A stretch of 64,000 nt of DNA from Deuterostichococcus epilithicus. Lineage: Eukaryota; Chlorophyta; Trebouxiophyceae; Prasiolales; Stichococcaceae. Under the pieces are notes generated by a model. It made no database searches. It was not told the DNA's origin and saw only the letters and a program-made list of their open reading frames with translations. This document shows, in pieces, positions 26,001 through 37,300 of the stretch (position 1 is its first letter; every line of letters begins with the position of its first letter). The position numbers were made by a program, and so were the translations under genes. Where the stretch lies: positions 980,501 through 1,044,500 of the forward strand of contig JAVTLE010000005.1 of NCBI GenBank assembly GCA_033439295.1. The letters run 5' to 3'.

Positions 26001-28462
26001 GTGCGGTTGCCGACGAGTGGCGAAGCGCATCGTGCTTGCCGCGCTGGGGCTGAGACACGACAGCCTGCAAGAAATGGCTACAAGACCAAGCAAACACACA
26101 GGCACTCAGCAGGACCAGCGAGTGCAGCAGTTCCCAGCTGGTGCAGCGAACCATACCGGTGCTCACCTCCTCGGCACAAGCCAGAGTCGCTGGTGCAGCT
26201 CCTGCGTCTGCCATGATGCGCCGCGCCTCGATGGGCGCCTCAGGCCGCTGCTGCGCCAACTGCCACACAGCGGCGCTTGGCAGGACGTACTGCACGCCTG
26301 CAGACCACAGTGCCCGTTTGCTTTTTGGTGTTGTGCCTCAATGCTTCAGGGTGGGAGTGCCGGACGCTGCGTAGCTCGCAAGCCCACATGGATGCATCTG
26401 ACGGGCAGCGTAGGGCGCATGGCGCTGAGGAGCCCGTGCCAATTTCATCCCCTCACACACAGCCGCCATGAGCTGTCCACTTGACGCGCACCTTCGTCCT
26501 GCCGCCGCGCCGCCGCGTCCCGCCACTCGCACAGCGCCTGCACGCAGTCCCGCAGCGCGGTGCCCACCCTGCCGCCGGGGTCCGGGCCGCCGCTGTGCCC
26601 GCCGCCACCGTTCGGCGCCGCCGCCGCCGCCGTGGCCTCCTGCTGCCCGAAGCGGCGCAGCACCGCGGCGGCGGCTGCGGCGACGGCCGCCCGCCGCTCT
26701 GATTTGGCGTACAAGCTGAGCGTCAGGTTCTGCGACTTGGCGCAGGCCTGCAGCAAGTTGCGGCCCGCTCAGACATCAGGCAGGCGTCCGCTCGCAGCAG
26801 CTTGGCCCGCGAAGCTGCAACAGCTGGGAAGCTGTCATGGCAGCACCAAGTGGCCCCTGCCGCCCAGCCTGTAGCGCGACATTCGGTGCGGCGTGCTGCA
26901 GACGGTGGCCAGTGATGCAGTGCGGATGCAGTCCATGTGTCACATGGGCAGCGCACAGCATGGCTTCCGATGCACCTGCTGCAGGAGGCCCCTTGTGTCC
27001 AGGCGCTGGGCCAGCACCGCCGCGATGTGCGGCAGGTAGTGGACATCCGTCCTAGCGTAGGTCAGCGCTGCCACTGGGAGCGGCCTGCGGCACCAGAAGG
27101 GGGCCTGTCACTGACTGCCGCAATGGAGCACGGACCAGCATGCCGGAGCATGCCGGGATACGAAACAGCTTTGGGCCAACAACCTCTGATTTGCCTAAGC
27201 GGCACAGCTTTGACAGCCAACGACAGCCAAACGCTGAAACCGAATTGCCGTGGTCTATACACAGGACCGCGCCCTCATCTCAGGACCCGCGCCTGATCCG
27301 CCAGTCGGCCAGCTGGAATGCCTTGTCAGTGTCCACTCCGCAGATGGAGTCTAGCAGATGCTGCAGCGACTTGGTCTTATAGCCCAGTGCCTGCACAAGC
27401 GGCACCGCAGGCATGATGTACGCATACTACTGTGCAGAGGCTCATCGTATATCAACTGCCAAAAAGCAAGCAGGAGTCGTGACTTGACAGCATGAGTTAT
27501 GAGTTGATACTCAAGTAGATGCTGACTGCACCGCCAGTCCTGACCAAGAGTTTGCCTGTGCAAGATGCAGCCTGATGCACCTGGCAAGCGATGGCAGTGT
27601 CGAAGCAGTTGACCAGGTAAACGTGGGCGTCGCGCTGGAGCCACAGCACATCGTTGCCCGCCCCGTGCAGAACCTGCAAGATGCGTGATGCCTTGTAGAA
27701 AGGCGACACACCAAACCGAAACATCTTTGCAGCCATCTGAAGATGCTGTCAGGTGTGGCAGTCAGTTGCACATGCGCTCGCACCTTCAGAACGTCGGCGT
27801 CCGCGCAGAGCGGCCGTAGTAGATGCAGGTAATCGTGCAGCGCCAGGGCATCGATCACCCAGTCCTGCACGCCGTCGCTCAGCTGCACCAGGCACGACAG
27901 GCCCAGGTAGCTGCGGGCGGCGTTGTGCTCGATGTCGATGGCAACGCAGGCGGCGCCCCGCAGCGCCTCGACGGCGGCCGCCAGCGCGGCCGGCGTGTCC
28001 ACCCAGCGCCACAGCGAGTCGTGCAGCGGCGCAGGGGGCGCCTCGAATCTGCGGGCCAGTGCGCAGCCTCGATACTTGTGCAGGCTCCGACGGGTCGCAG
28101 TGCTTGGTGGTCGGCGGAGGGTGAGGGGAAGGGAGTGACGCATCAGGGTGCTGGGCCGCGGCGTGCCTTGCTTTAGCCGCAGAAGATCATGACGCCAGGA
28201 TTGGGTCTACTCGCAAGGTTCCCTTCCTGCTCACCGGCTCAAGATGTCGACGTGCGTGTGCTCCAGCAGCCGCTGTATGCGGGCCTGGAATGGGTGCGCC
28301 TGCTCAGTGGCCTGGTCGCCGTAATTCGCATCCAGGTGACGGAATGGCGCATCCGAGTTGTCCGCCAGCACCTGTTCCACCAAAAGTGCGAATTAAAACG
28401 ATGACATCCAGGCTTCAATTCGGTTTATATTGTGCAAAGTGCACCATCTCGCCGGGCGTCAT
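23021..28462 (-). CDS. RRP6L3: RRP6L3/EXD2-like 3'-5' exonuclease with C-terminal Cys/His domain
   Basis: A DEDDy-type 3'-5' exonuclease of the RNase D/RRP6 class, expected to degrade or trim RNA. N-terminal exons are 28445-28462 (inferred start), 28235-28371 and 27784-28048. The exonuclease motifs are complete: motif I CVAIDIEHNAARSYLGLSCL, motif II HGAGNDVLWLQRD, then SICGVDTDKAFQLADWRIR and motif III YARTDVHYL. An HRDC-like helical part follows (LCEWRDAAARRQDE; YVLPSAAVWQLAQQ). Further on are KAHLRERMVKKFAAQ, VYENCRM, DGELLCFCDRAKIDWYISRG, CVVCGDASHYLR, RYRIVPSCYRRAFPVHLKSH, SHDIVLLC and HTAAEELKRDICSEYGVPL; these form the Cys/His (HNH-like) module of plant RRP6L3 and animal EXD2. The protein ends RGCFVAELQPSFLPPAW then QVDHE. 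Middle exon edges are approximate. Confidence 0.92.
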
Positions 28463-29028
28463 GCTGCACACGGGCGCCTCACCGTGCGGAAGCTGTCCTG
28501 CGGCTTCGATTCCTTGCCCACTGCTCTCTGCCTGCGTGTACAAGATACTCAATGATTCTCATGTCAGACATCGAGCTGTACAACACCAAGTCAAACCGCA
28601 ACACTGATATGTGCACACCTCTGCAAGAGCCTCCAGGCAGCGTGTGTCAAAAATGCTGCTGTGAGCACATCTGCCAGAAGGAAGCTCATATTCCCATTGG
28701 ACTTCTGCGAGCCTTGGCAAGCTGTAAACCTGACTACAGCTGCGCTGCACCTCCAGCATGCACGGGATGCAAGCAGTCCACGGCAGTCATCTGCTCCTCT
28801 GCAGTCAGAAGGCCCGCTGCACAACAATCTCGAATTCAAGCAGTTGCGATGGAATGCACAAGCTTCTCCGGACAGGACCAGCATTTTTTCTCGTCGAAAA
28901 CGTTCTGCATGCCATGCACGACATATCTGTCATTGATTCATTCCCTGCCCTGAGCTGTAAGTCATCAATACTGTTGGCAGCGTTTCTAGAGCCGCATAGA
29001 TACCTTGTAGTATCGTGGCAGTACATCT
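28463..29028. promoter_or_regulatory. divergent promoter region, RRP6L3 / thioredoxin-like gene
   Basis: A 566-bp gap separates two genes transcribed outward. No TATA box or other defined element stands out. Confidence 0.4.
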
Positions 29029-30601
29029 ATGGCCACACTGCTGCGCTTCCCGGTTGCACCCGTCAAGTCGCTGTCGCCACACCTGCGCGGAATCACAGCG
29101 GCTTACCGCTTCAGGAGCTTGCGAAGCTCGGCACCCCTTCGGAGGCTGCATCCAGTCAGGATGGCGCGCACGGAGAGTCAGCAGTCTGAGCTCGGATCAG
29201 CAGCACCAAACTTTGATGTGCGATGTGCCTATTTCCTCTCTTTCCCTGTCCGGACTCTGCCCAATGATCACTGGTGGTGCGAGCACAGACCGGACGAATG
29301 GCGAGCAAGTAGGGTGGGTGTGTGGCTACTGGAAGGCGTCTTCTAAACCATGCATTGTGCTGCGCGCAGCTGCCGGACACGAGGACTTCCGGGGACAATG
29401 CCAACCTTGACGAGGTCGCCAAAGGATCCAAGGCTCTGCTGGTGCTGTTCATCTGCAACCACTGCCCCTTCGTCATTGCCATCATAGGTGCGCTGCCACT
29501 ACATCGCTGTGTCACCAGAACACTGTGCGTAGCTTGCCGCAGCATTTTCACCGCAGGGATGCTGATATGTGCGAGTGTGGCAGTCCTTTTCATGGCTGCA
29601 CGCGTTGTGCAGACGGCCTCGTCGAGGTGGCGAAGGAATACAGGGGTGCGGGTCTCGCAACGGTGGCCATCTCTTCCAACTCTGTGAAGACGCACCCGCA
29701 GGTCTGCAGTCATCACCCCTTCCCGTCTTGCGATTCCAACACAACCTGACAGGTCGAGCTCGCCCGCTTCCCCTTGCAGCATCCTTGTGCATCCTCAGCT
29801 ACGTATGCCTGGCCAGGTGAAAGGTCCTTCTGTCTTTCACATGCAGGACGGTCCGGACAAGATGGCCGAGTTTGCGGCGGAACGCGGTGAGGGCCTCATC
29901 GCCTCGGTCTCATGCTCCTTGTCAGGCCTGCAGTTCGGGCTTGGCACTGCAGACGGGTCGAGCTGCCGGACCGAATACGACAGAACGACAGGGTCTCGCC
30001 GCTGTGAACAGCAGCTTTTCGGACAGCTTTTGAACGACATGATGCTGGGTTTGCGCAGGATTTGGCTTCCCCTACCTCTACGACGAGACCCAGGAGGTGG
30101 CCCAGGCGTACGGCGCCGTGTGCACGCCAGACATCTACCTCTACGACTCGGAACGCAAGCTGCGCTACCGCGGCCAATTCGATGACTCCAGGCCCAGCAA
30201 TGGCAAGCCTGTCACAGGTGTGTGCGCAGCAGTCGGATGCACCTCACGCCCGCTTGTCTCTGCAGAAGCTGCGTGATGGTCGAGCTTTTCGTGCAGCGTG
30301 CTTTGACACTTCTGTCAGCTCGAAAAGCTCTCCCTTTGCAGGCGCTGATCTTAGGCGAGCCGTCGAGGCAGTGCTGGGGGGCCAGCCAGTGGACCAGCAG
30401 AAGCCGTCCATCGGCTGCAGGTGTGAACGCACAGCTGATGCGTCAAGCTGCTGCATCCACTGAGGATTGACGCGATTGCAGCCTGGCCGCATCGATGTCT
30501 CCGCCGTTGTCTGACGGTTATCTACTGTGCGCGTGTGCAGCATCAAGTGGCACCCCGACACCAGCGGAGGCCGTGAGGATGACAGCTTGGTGCCCGAATG
30601 A
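29029..30601 (+). CDS. thioredoxin-fold (AhpC/TSA, peroxiredoxin-like) protein
   Basis: A thioredoxin-superfamily protein close to bacterial redoxins annotated as thioredoxin family or AhpC/TSA. Seven exons give 244 aa: 29029-29217, 29370-29487, 29613-29701, 29847-29886, 30059-30217, 30342-30420 and 30541-30601, all in phase. The active-site region is [18 protein letters not shown] with a CNHC (CxxC) pair. It is followed by [71 protein letters not shown] and QKPSIGCSIKWHP. The N-terminal 45 residues are basic and Ser/Leu-rich ([16 protein letters not shown]), which suggests an organelle transit peptide, probably plastid; that is inferred. A second Met near 29161 (MARTESQQ) would give the core without it. 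The CxxC pair suggests a disulfide reductase or thiol peroxidase; substrate unknown. Confidence 0.93.
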
Positions 30602-31066
30602 TGAAGGCTGGGTGTCCTCACAGACGCCGAACACCTGCACCTCACTTGTGCAATGACTGGAATCGCCAGAGGATCTAGTCATGATTAGGTGCACACTAGC
30701 GCTACTCGGCCTTTCAGCTTGGGCCTGGCTGAGTGCACGGCTGCACGCTTCAAGCTCCAATCCTGATCCTGCAAGAGGTTCAGACCACACTGAAATCGTT
30801 CAAGTCATCGATTCCCAAGCCGTCAGCAGCCCGAGAAGCCCGATATTGCGATCGCAGCGAGACACTTGCAAGCTCGAGAGCAACAAGTCTAGGATGGTCT
30901 GATCATGCAGTGAGCGGTTGGCAACTGCCGACTGCACACACTGCTCTGCCAGCAACTTGGCTGCAATGGTCGTCAGGCTGCACAAGGAAGTGCAGGTGAG
31001 TAGACAATATTAATCCCGTTGATGCGCAGCCTTGTTGCCCTGCCTCTACGGAAGCAGCTGACCACA
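30602..31066. other. spacer between thioredoxin-like gene and Virilizer
   Basis: This 465-bp stretch between two plus-strand genes should contain the upstream 3' UTR and the Virilizer promoter/5' UTR. No gene is evident. Confidence 0.4.
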
Positions 31067-34000
31067 ATGCGAACTGCTGCGCAGCTTTTCAAGAAGGTCA
31101 TCACCCAGGACCGCTTCGGCGACCATGTCCAGGAGGTGGGTCACTGCCAGCACACAGCACGCGGCTGCCGGCGGAACGGCAACATGGCCTGCGTGACCGC
31201 ATGAAGCAACGTGCATGAGGGTTGCCCTCACGGATCAGACTTGCAAATATGTTGTGGGGTGCGATGTACCACTGGAAGGTAAGCCCACTTGCAAGGCATT
31301 CTTGTCCTGTGCAGGTGCGCTTTAAGGAGCCGGTGTGTGTGACGGGCATCAAGGTGGGCGCGCCGCCGGGCGCGGCGGGCCTGCCACAGCTCGAGGGCGC
31401 GGCGNGNNNNNNNGTNCGNGTGTTCGCGCTNGAGCTGGCCGCGCTGCCGGCCGCCCGGCTGACGTGCCTGTGCGAGCCGTGCCTGCTGCCGACGTCTGGC
31501 ACGCAGGCCGTCCGCTTCGAGGTGGGCAGCAATGCGAGTGCAGCATGCCGTGCTGTGTTTCTGGGCGGGCGGCAGCGACCTTGTGAACAGCAATGGATGG
31601 AAATTGCACAACCGATTGCACAGCTGTTCAGGGCAAGGACCGAAGGCTTTCACCTGCGCTTTCATGCTGTGCTGCTGCTCCTTATGAGCAGCAGGTGCTC
31701 GCCCTTGCAAGCGAGCACTCCTGTTACAGCATGTCACGCCCACCGAGACACTGCAAAGTCCACCTTGACCAGAGCTGCATACCTTGATCTGCAACGCCCC
31801 ACCCTGTGGTGTTGCAGCCGACGGTCACGGAGGAGCTGGTGCTGCGCGGTCGCTTCCAGACGCTGCCAATCGCCGTCTACGGCTGGGCGCTTAGCACGCA
31901 CTCTGGTACTGAGGTGCGTCACCTCATGGGGGCCTGACTGGCGCGCAGCATCGGCGCCGTCTCTTGCCTGCTGTGTCACACGCAGCTTCGGGGCCGCAGC
32001 ATTGTGCAGCACTGGCTGGCAGCTAGGGTCCTGCCTAACTGACCAGTGCCCAACATCGTGCAGACAGCCAGCTGCCACAGGGACCTGCTGAGGCCCTGTC
32101 ATGAATGATGTGATGCAGGCCGGCGCAGAAGCCGTTCAGGCGAGCATCGCGGCGGCGCTTGACCTCAGCGGCTTTGGCGCCGGCGCCACAGACGCGGCGG
32201 ATTTGTTTGCGCTGCGGCCTCCGCCAGCTGCCGCCACCGGCACCGGCGCCACTGCAGGTTCTGATGTTGCAGCTGGGCCGCCGCCGTATGAGCGGCTGCC
32301 GGCAGACGCCGCGGCGGCGCTGGAGGCAGCGCTACCCACCTGGCATGACGCCGGCAGCTCGCAGCGCCGGCTGACGGCGGCGCCGCTGCCGGCAGCCGCC
32401 TCGCAGGTTGGTGTCGTTTCGGTGGTCAAGAGCCAGATGATTAAAACTGGACCGCGCGTCACGGCGGCAGCAGGCAGCGGCTGCGGCATCCTCATGCAGC
32501 TCAGCGTCTGGCGTCTCCTGCTCGGTCGTCTCTGTTGTCTTATATGTCATGCCTTACGCTTGCGTTTGAGGTACAGACTGGGGAGTGGCAATGCTGCAAT
32601 TCTGTCTGCCTGCGCTCGTAGGCGCTGCGAGCGGCAGCAGATCGCGTGGTGGATGCCATTGCGGCATCGACGGCGCCGGCGGCCGGCACACCCGCCACCG
32701 CCACCGCTGCCGCCGCCGAGGGCGGCGCTGGCAAGCCCGGCACAGCATCCGGCCATCTCAGCGCCATCAACACTGCTGCGCTGCTGGCACCGAGCCAGAC
32801 GCTACGGGAAGTGGAGGCTGCGGCGGCCGCGGCGGCGGCATCGGCGGCGGCGGAGCTGCGGGAAGCGGACAATGCGGCCCGCATGGCGTCGGAGTGGCTG
32901 GCGCTGCTGGCAAAAGGCCCCGTCGGCAATGCGGCCGCGCAGGCCGGCCTGGCCGGCCTGGCCGCTGCCGTGATCGTCTGCTCCAGCCCCAGGTGCAGGA
33001 CATGCAACTCGCCGCTCTCGCTGCTTTGTTTCGAACCGGGTGAAGGGCAGGCCTCATTCCGCTGGCACAGCATCTGTGCTTGCAGGGCGCTGTCGCGTGC
33101 GCACAAGCACCTTAAATCATCTTCCGGCTGGCAGGCTTTGCAGCGAGACACTTGGGCCTCAGGACCGCGAACAACACATCTGGAGCCCGTGCCTGCATCC
33201 CGTCGTAAACATGCACACCAATTCTTGGTGCTCCACAACCTGAATGACACGGATCAAGAGCTTCAGAAGCTGCGCGGATCGCCTGCAGGCACGCACACCG
33301 CTTCCTGGCGCACCATGGGGTGGTGCACCTGGCGGGCGTGCTGTCGCTGGCGTACACACGGCCGCCGGGCGGCGTCGTGCGGTATGGCGTCGCCGCCGCG
33401 GAGGCGCTCGTGCTCTGCACCGGCGGCCTTGGCTGCGAGGTGACGCTTCCGAGACGCGCTGCCTTGACCACGTGTTGCGACTGTTGCAAGGTGCGCGTTG
33501 CAACGTTCCATGGCAAGAAGGCGCAGCGTGCAGGACCCTGACGACCTCAACAGCTTGTCTCGCCAGCAGAGGTGCCTTGAGCCGTCGCATCGGGCACTGG
33601 CTGCAGGCGCTGCTCGGCTGGTGGCGGCCGCCGCACGAGGCGGCGACGCTGCCTGCGCCGCCGGAGGGCGCAGCGGCGCGGCGCCTGCCCAACGGCGCGG
33701 CGAATGGCGTCCAGGGCGGCCTCCCGGAGGACCGGGACCTCGGCAGCCCGCGCGGCTCGGAGCGCGGCCTGCACCATGGTGGGACATGCGGCTGGGCGGG
33801 CCTTTACATTTGCGAGCTCTGCCGTGCCTACGACCTGGTGCCGAGACCTGATGCATGCCCAGCTTGTGTGCTGGCCGGCTGTTGCCGGTGCACATAGGGC
33901 ACAGCAAAGATGGCGGACCATCTGACAGCACACCTCACTGTGTTCGGCTTGCCAGAGAGCATGAGCTCGCCTCACCATCAGAGTGGCACCCGTGCGCAGA

Positions 34001-34348
34001 CGACGAGTCGGAGGAGGAGCCAGAGCAGCAGCACGATGACCAGGCAGGCGGCGACGGCGACGGCATGTATGAGGATGTGTATGGCGACGGCTACGGCGGC
34101 CAGCATGATGGCGGCCAACACGACTACGGCAAGGACGGCGGCGGGCAGCGCGACAGCGGCGAGGACTATGGAAGCCTGCAGTATGACTACTATGAGGAGG
34201 GGGCAGAAGACGACGGTGGCACCGATGGCGGGGCGGCCGGCGGCACCGCTGTGGAGATCGACATCTACGGCGATGCTGACGAGGGCATGGGCATGGACCT
34301 GGACGCCGGGCGGCATCCCAGCCAGGAGGCGGCGCCGCCAAGCGGATC

Positions 34349-34396
<48 letters not shown>

Positions 34397-37300
34397 GGGC
34401 GACGGGCTGAAGGGTGGCCGACACCCCGGGAACCTGGCCCTGCGCGGCGGCGGCGGCGGCGGCAACAGCCCGTCGCGCGACAGCGACCGATGGGGTGCTG
34501 ACCAGGATGCGATGCCTCGGGACGACCAGCCGGGTGAGCCAGTGTTGCTGGGCTTTCAGCACGGCCACCTGTTGCCAGGACCGCTGTTCCACCTCACAGC
34601 CAGATGGCATGATGTGTGATGCATGGATATTCTGAGGCATGGCAGTGCCAAAGGCACAAGCTCGTTCGACTGGGAGTCACTGCTGGGATGCCTGCTGATG
34701 AGATATCGTTGCAAGATGGGATGCAGTTATGTGCATGAATTTGCACCAGGCTGAGCGTTTTTCTATTGCCAGGAGAAATCTTCAAAAGTCATCTTCTAAT
34801 GAGTTGATCTACTTCAATTACTCATGGACCGTTATGCAGGGCCAGAAGAGCTGCTGCATCAACCTGCACCAGCTGATTCATTGTTGCTCGGCTTCAGCTG
34901 CGGAGCGGTGCACGCTGCTCACCAGCCTAGCCGACTGCTTCGCAAATTTATTTTTGCTTCGCAAGTGAAAACATGAAAACGTGAACATCAATCTCTCTGA
35001 TGCGCAGATGACCTGGATCTGATGCTGGCCGCCACGCCCGACCGGGCATCGTCAGACGGCGAGGACGACGTTGCAAGCGTGGCCGCGGCCGTGGCCGTCG
35101 CGAGCGAGCCTGCGGCTGCCCGGTCAAAGGACGCTGATCGCTCCAAGGATGCAGGTGCGTGGTCACGTCCGCTTGTCGACGATCCTGGGCGCTCGCAGAC
35201 GCCCTGGCGCTGCGGCTGCTGCTGCCCTGGTGCTGGTGCCGGCGGCAGACTTAGTTGCCGTAGCTACTGCTGCTGCTGCTGCAGCAGCTGTTTCTGCGCC
35301 AGCGCTGCTGCAGCGGCAGCTAATGCTGCTGCTGCTCCGCAGCGTCATTGTTGCTAGTGCATCGGCAGCTGCTGCTGCAGCGGCGTTGCTTCCGCTGCGT
35401 GCCGCTGTGGGTGCTGCCGCAGGCAGCTGCTGCTGCTGCTGCCCCGAGCTGCTGCTGCCTTGGCAGCGCTGCTGCGACACAATGTGCTGCAGAGGCGCCA
35501 CGCAAGGCCAAACCCATTATTCAACTCTCAGAATCACGTCAGTCGATATATATGCTGTATTTCCATGGACCTTCGTCCTTCGGTACACAACACCTGATAG
35601 AATGGGAACGATACAGAGAAGATTAGCTTGGCCCCTGTGCAAGGATGACACGCACAATTTCGAGAAATTGTTCGGTAGTTTTTTGGCATTTCTGCCACGT
35701 TTCTGCTGGCTTTCCGGCCCTCAAGCGGCAACCATCAGCAATGCCAGGCCAGCAGCAGCAATAGCTGTTGGGGCAACAAGCAGCCTGCAGCTGCCGGGCA
35801 AGCAGCAGCAGCAGCAGCAGCGGCGGCGGCAGCAGCAGCGGCGGCGGCAGCAGGAAGTGCAAACATCTCGGCACACTCGGCAGCCCAACCCTGGTCACCT
35901 GGGAACCACACAGGTGCTCAGTGCCCATGTACGAAGCCAGATGTGTCACAGGGACGTCAGTCAAAGCTGTCATGTCGCTTGCTGCTCCAGGCGAGAAGAA
36001 GAGCAAGCACAAGCACAAGAAGCGGCACCGCAGCCGGGACGCTGATGGCGATGGCAGCCGCGGCAAGCGCAAGCGCGGCGACGCCGACTCCGCCGACGAC
36101 CGCAGGGCCTCCAGGTCACATCGCTCATCCAGGCGGGACGAGCCTGTCAAGCCGGACAGGTGCTTTTGCTCTGCTGCCTGTTTCATTCATCGCGGGGTTG
36201 TGGTTGCAGCACAGTCATGTGCACCGGCTGCCGCGGCACCAGCTGCCTGCGGCAGCGGCAGCAACACCAGCAGCAGCAGCGGCAGCGGCGGCGACGCGCG
36301 TCGCTGTCATGATCCTCCAGTCGCGTCGAAAGGAGGCGAAACACACTTCATACATATCACTCTTTGCAGGGCTTCTCCGCCGCGAGACGAGGAGGCCCGG
36401 CGGCGCCGGGATGCGACCCCTGATGCTGCGCGAGCATCGGCCGAGCAGCCCGCCAGGCGGCCGGAGCGGCGGTCAGACGCAGACAGGGGCCGCGACGCGC
36501 CGGNGCCCGNCCGCCGCGATGATGACGGNCNGCCCGACGGNCGCAGGGACAGCGACAGGCGGGACGGCGGCCGCAGGGACAACGAGCGGCGCGGGTCTGA
36601 CCGGCAGGACGGCGGCCGGCGCCGGCAGCCATCGCCCGCACCGCGCAGGTCGCCGGGTCCAGGGCACAGGGACCTGAACGGCCGCGATAGCTCGCGCCGC
36701 GGCCGCCATGAGCCATCGCTGCCGGCATCCCACGACGGGCGCCGCGCGAGCGACGAGCGGCGGTCGCCGGGTCGGGACCGCGGGTCCCCCCTACTGCGCC
36801 GCTCGACTGAGCGCCCCAGCCACTCGCCCCCGCGCCGTGGCCGCTCGTCAGGTCGAGACAGGCGTGGTCGCGAGCCAGAGCGTGAGTCAAGTCGCCGCAT
36901 GGCGGAACCGGCTGCAGGCGGCAGCCGCAGCCGCCACGTGCGCAGCCCCTCAGCGTCCGGCCCGGCGCGGTTGGACCCGGAGCCCGTGCCGACGGTTGAG
37001 GGCATGGCGCCCAGCAGCAAGCGCGAGCGCTCGCCGCCGAGCCGCCGTGGCAGCCGTCGGCGCTCCGAGTCGCCCCGGCGCTCGCGCAGCCGCACGGTGG
37101 CACAGCAGGAGGAGCGCGGGACCACAGCGACGCCGGAGCAGCTGTCCCCGCAGTGCGCCCGCCCGCCCGCCTGGCTGTGCTAACATGCCACTGACCTCTT
37201 TCGACATCCTTAAATGTGCATCAAGCAGAGCCCTCGAGGAGCCCTCGAGGTCAAGTGCATCCAGGTGGTGCCGCACGACCTCGCTGCTGCACGATTTCGC

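Noticed and set aside
32920-32992. Apparent frame break or 23-nt mini-intron in Virilizer (32970-32992)
   Set aside because: A normal 73-nt GT-AG intron from 32920 to 32992 keeps phase and joins LALLAKGP to VQDMQLAALAALF, so no frameshift or tiny intron is required.
35160-35517. Ala-rich frames on both strands next to U6
   Set aside because: They come from CTG/CAG triplet repeats; no conserved residues, and the U6 promoter follows directly.
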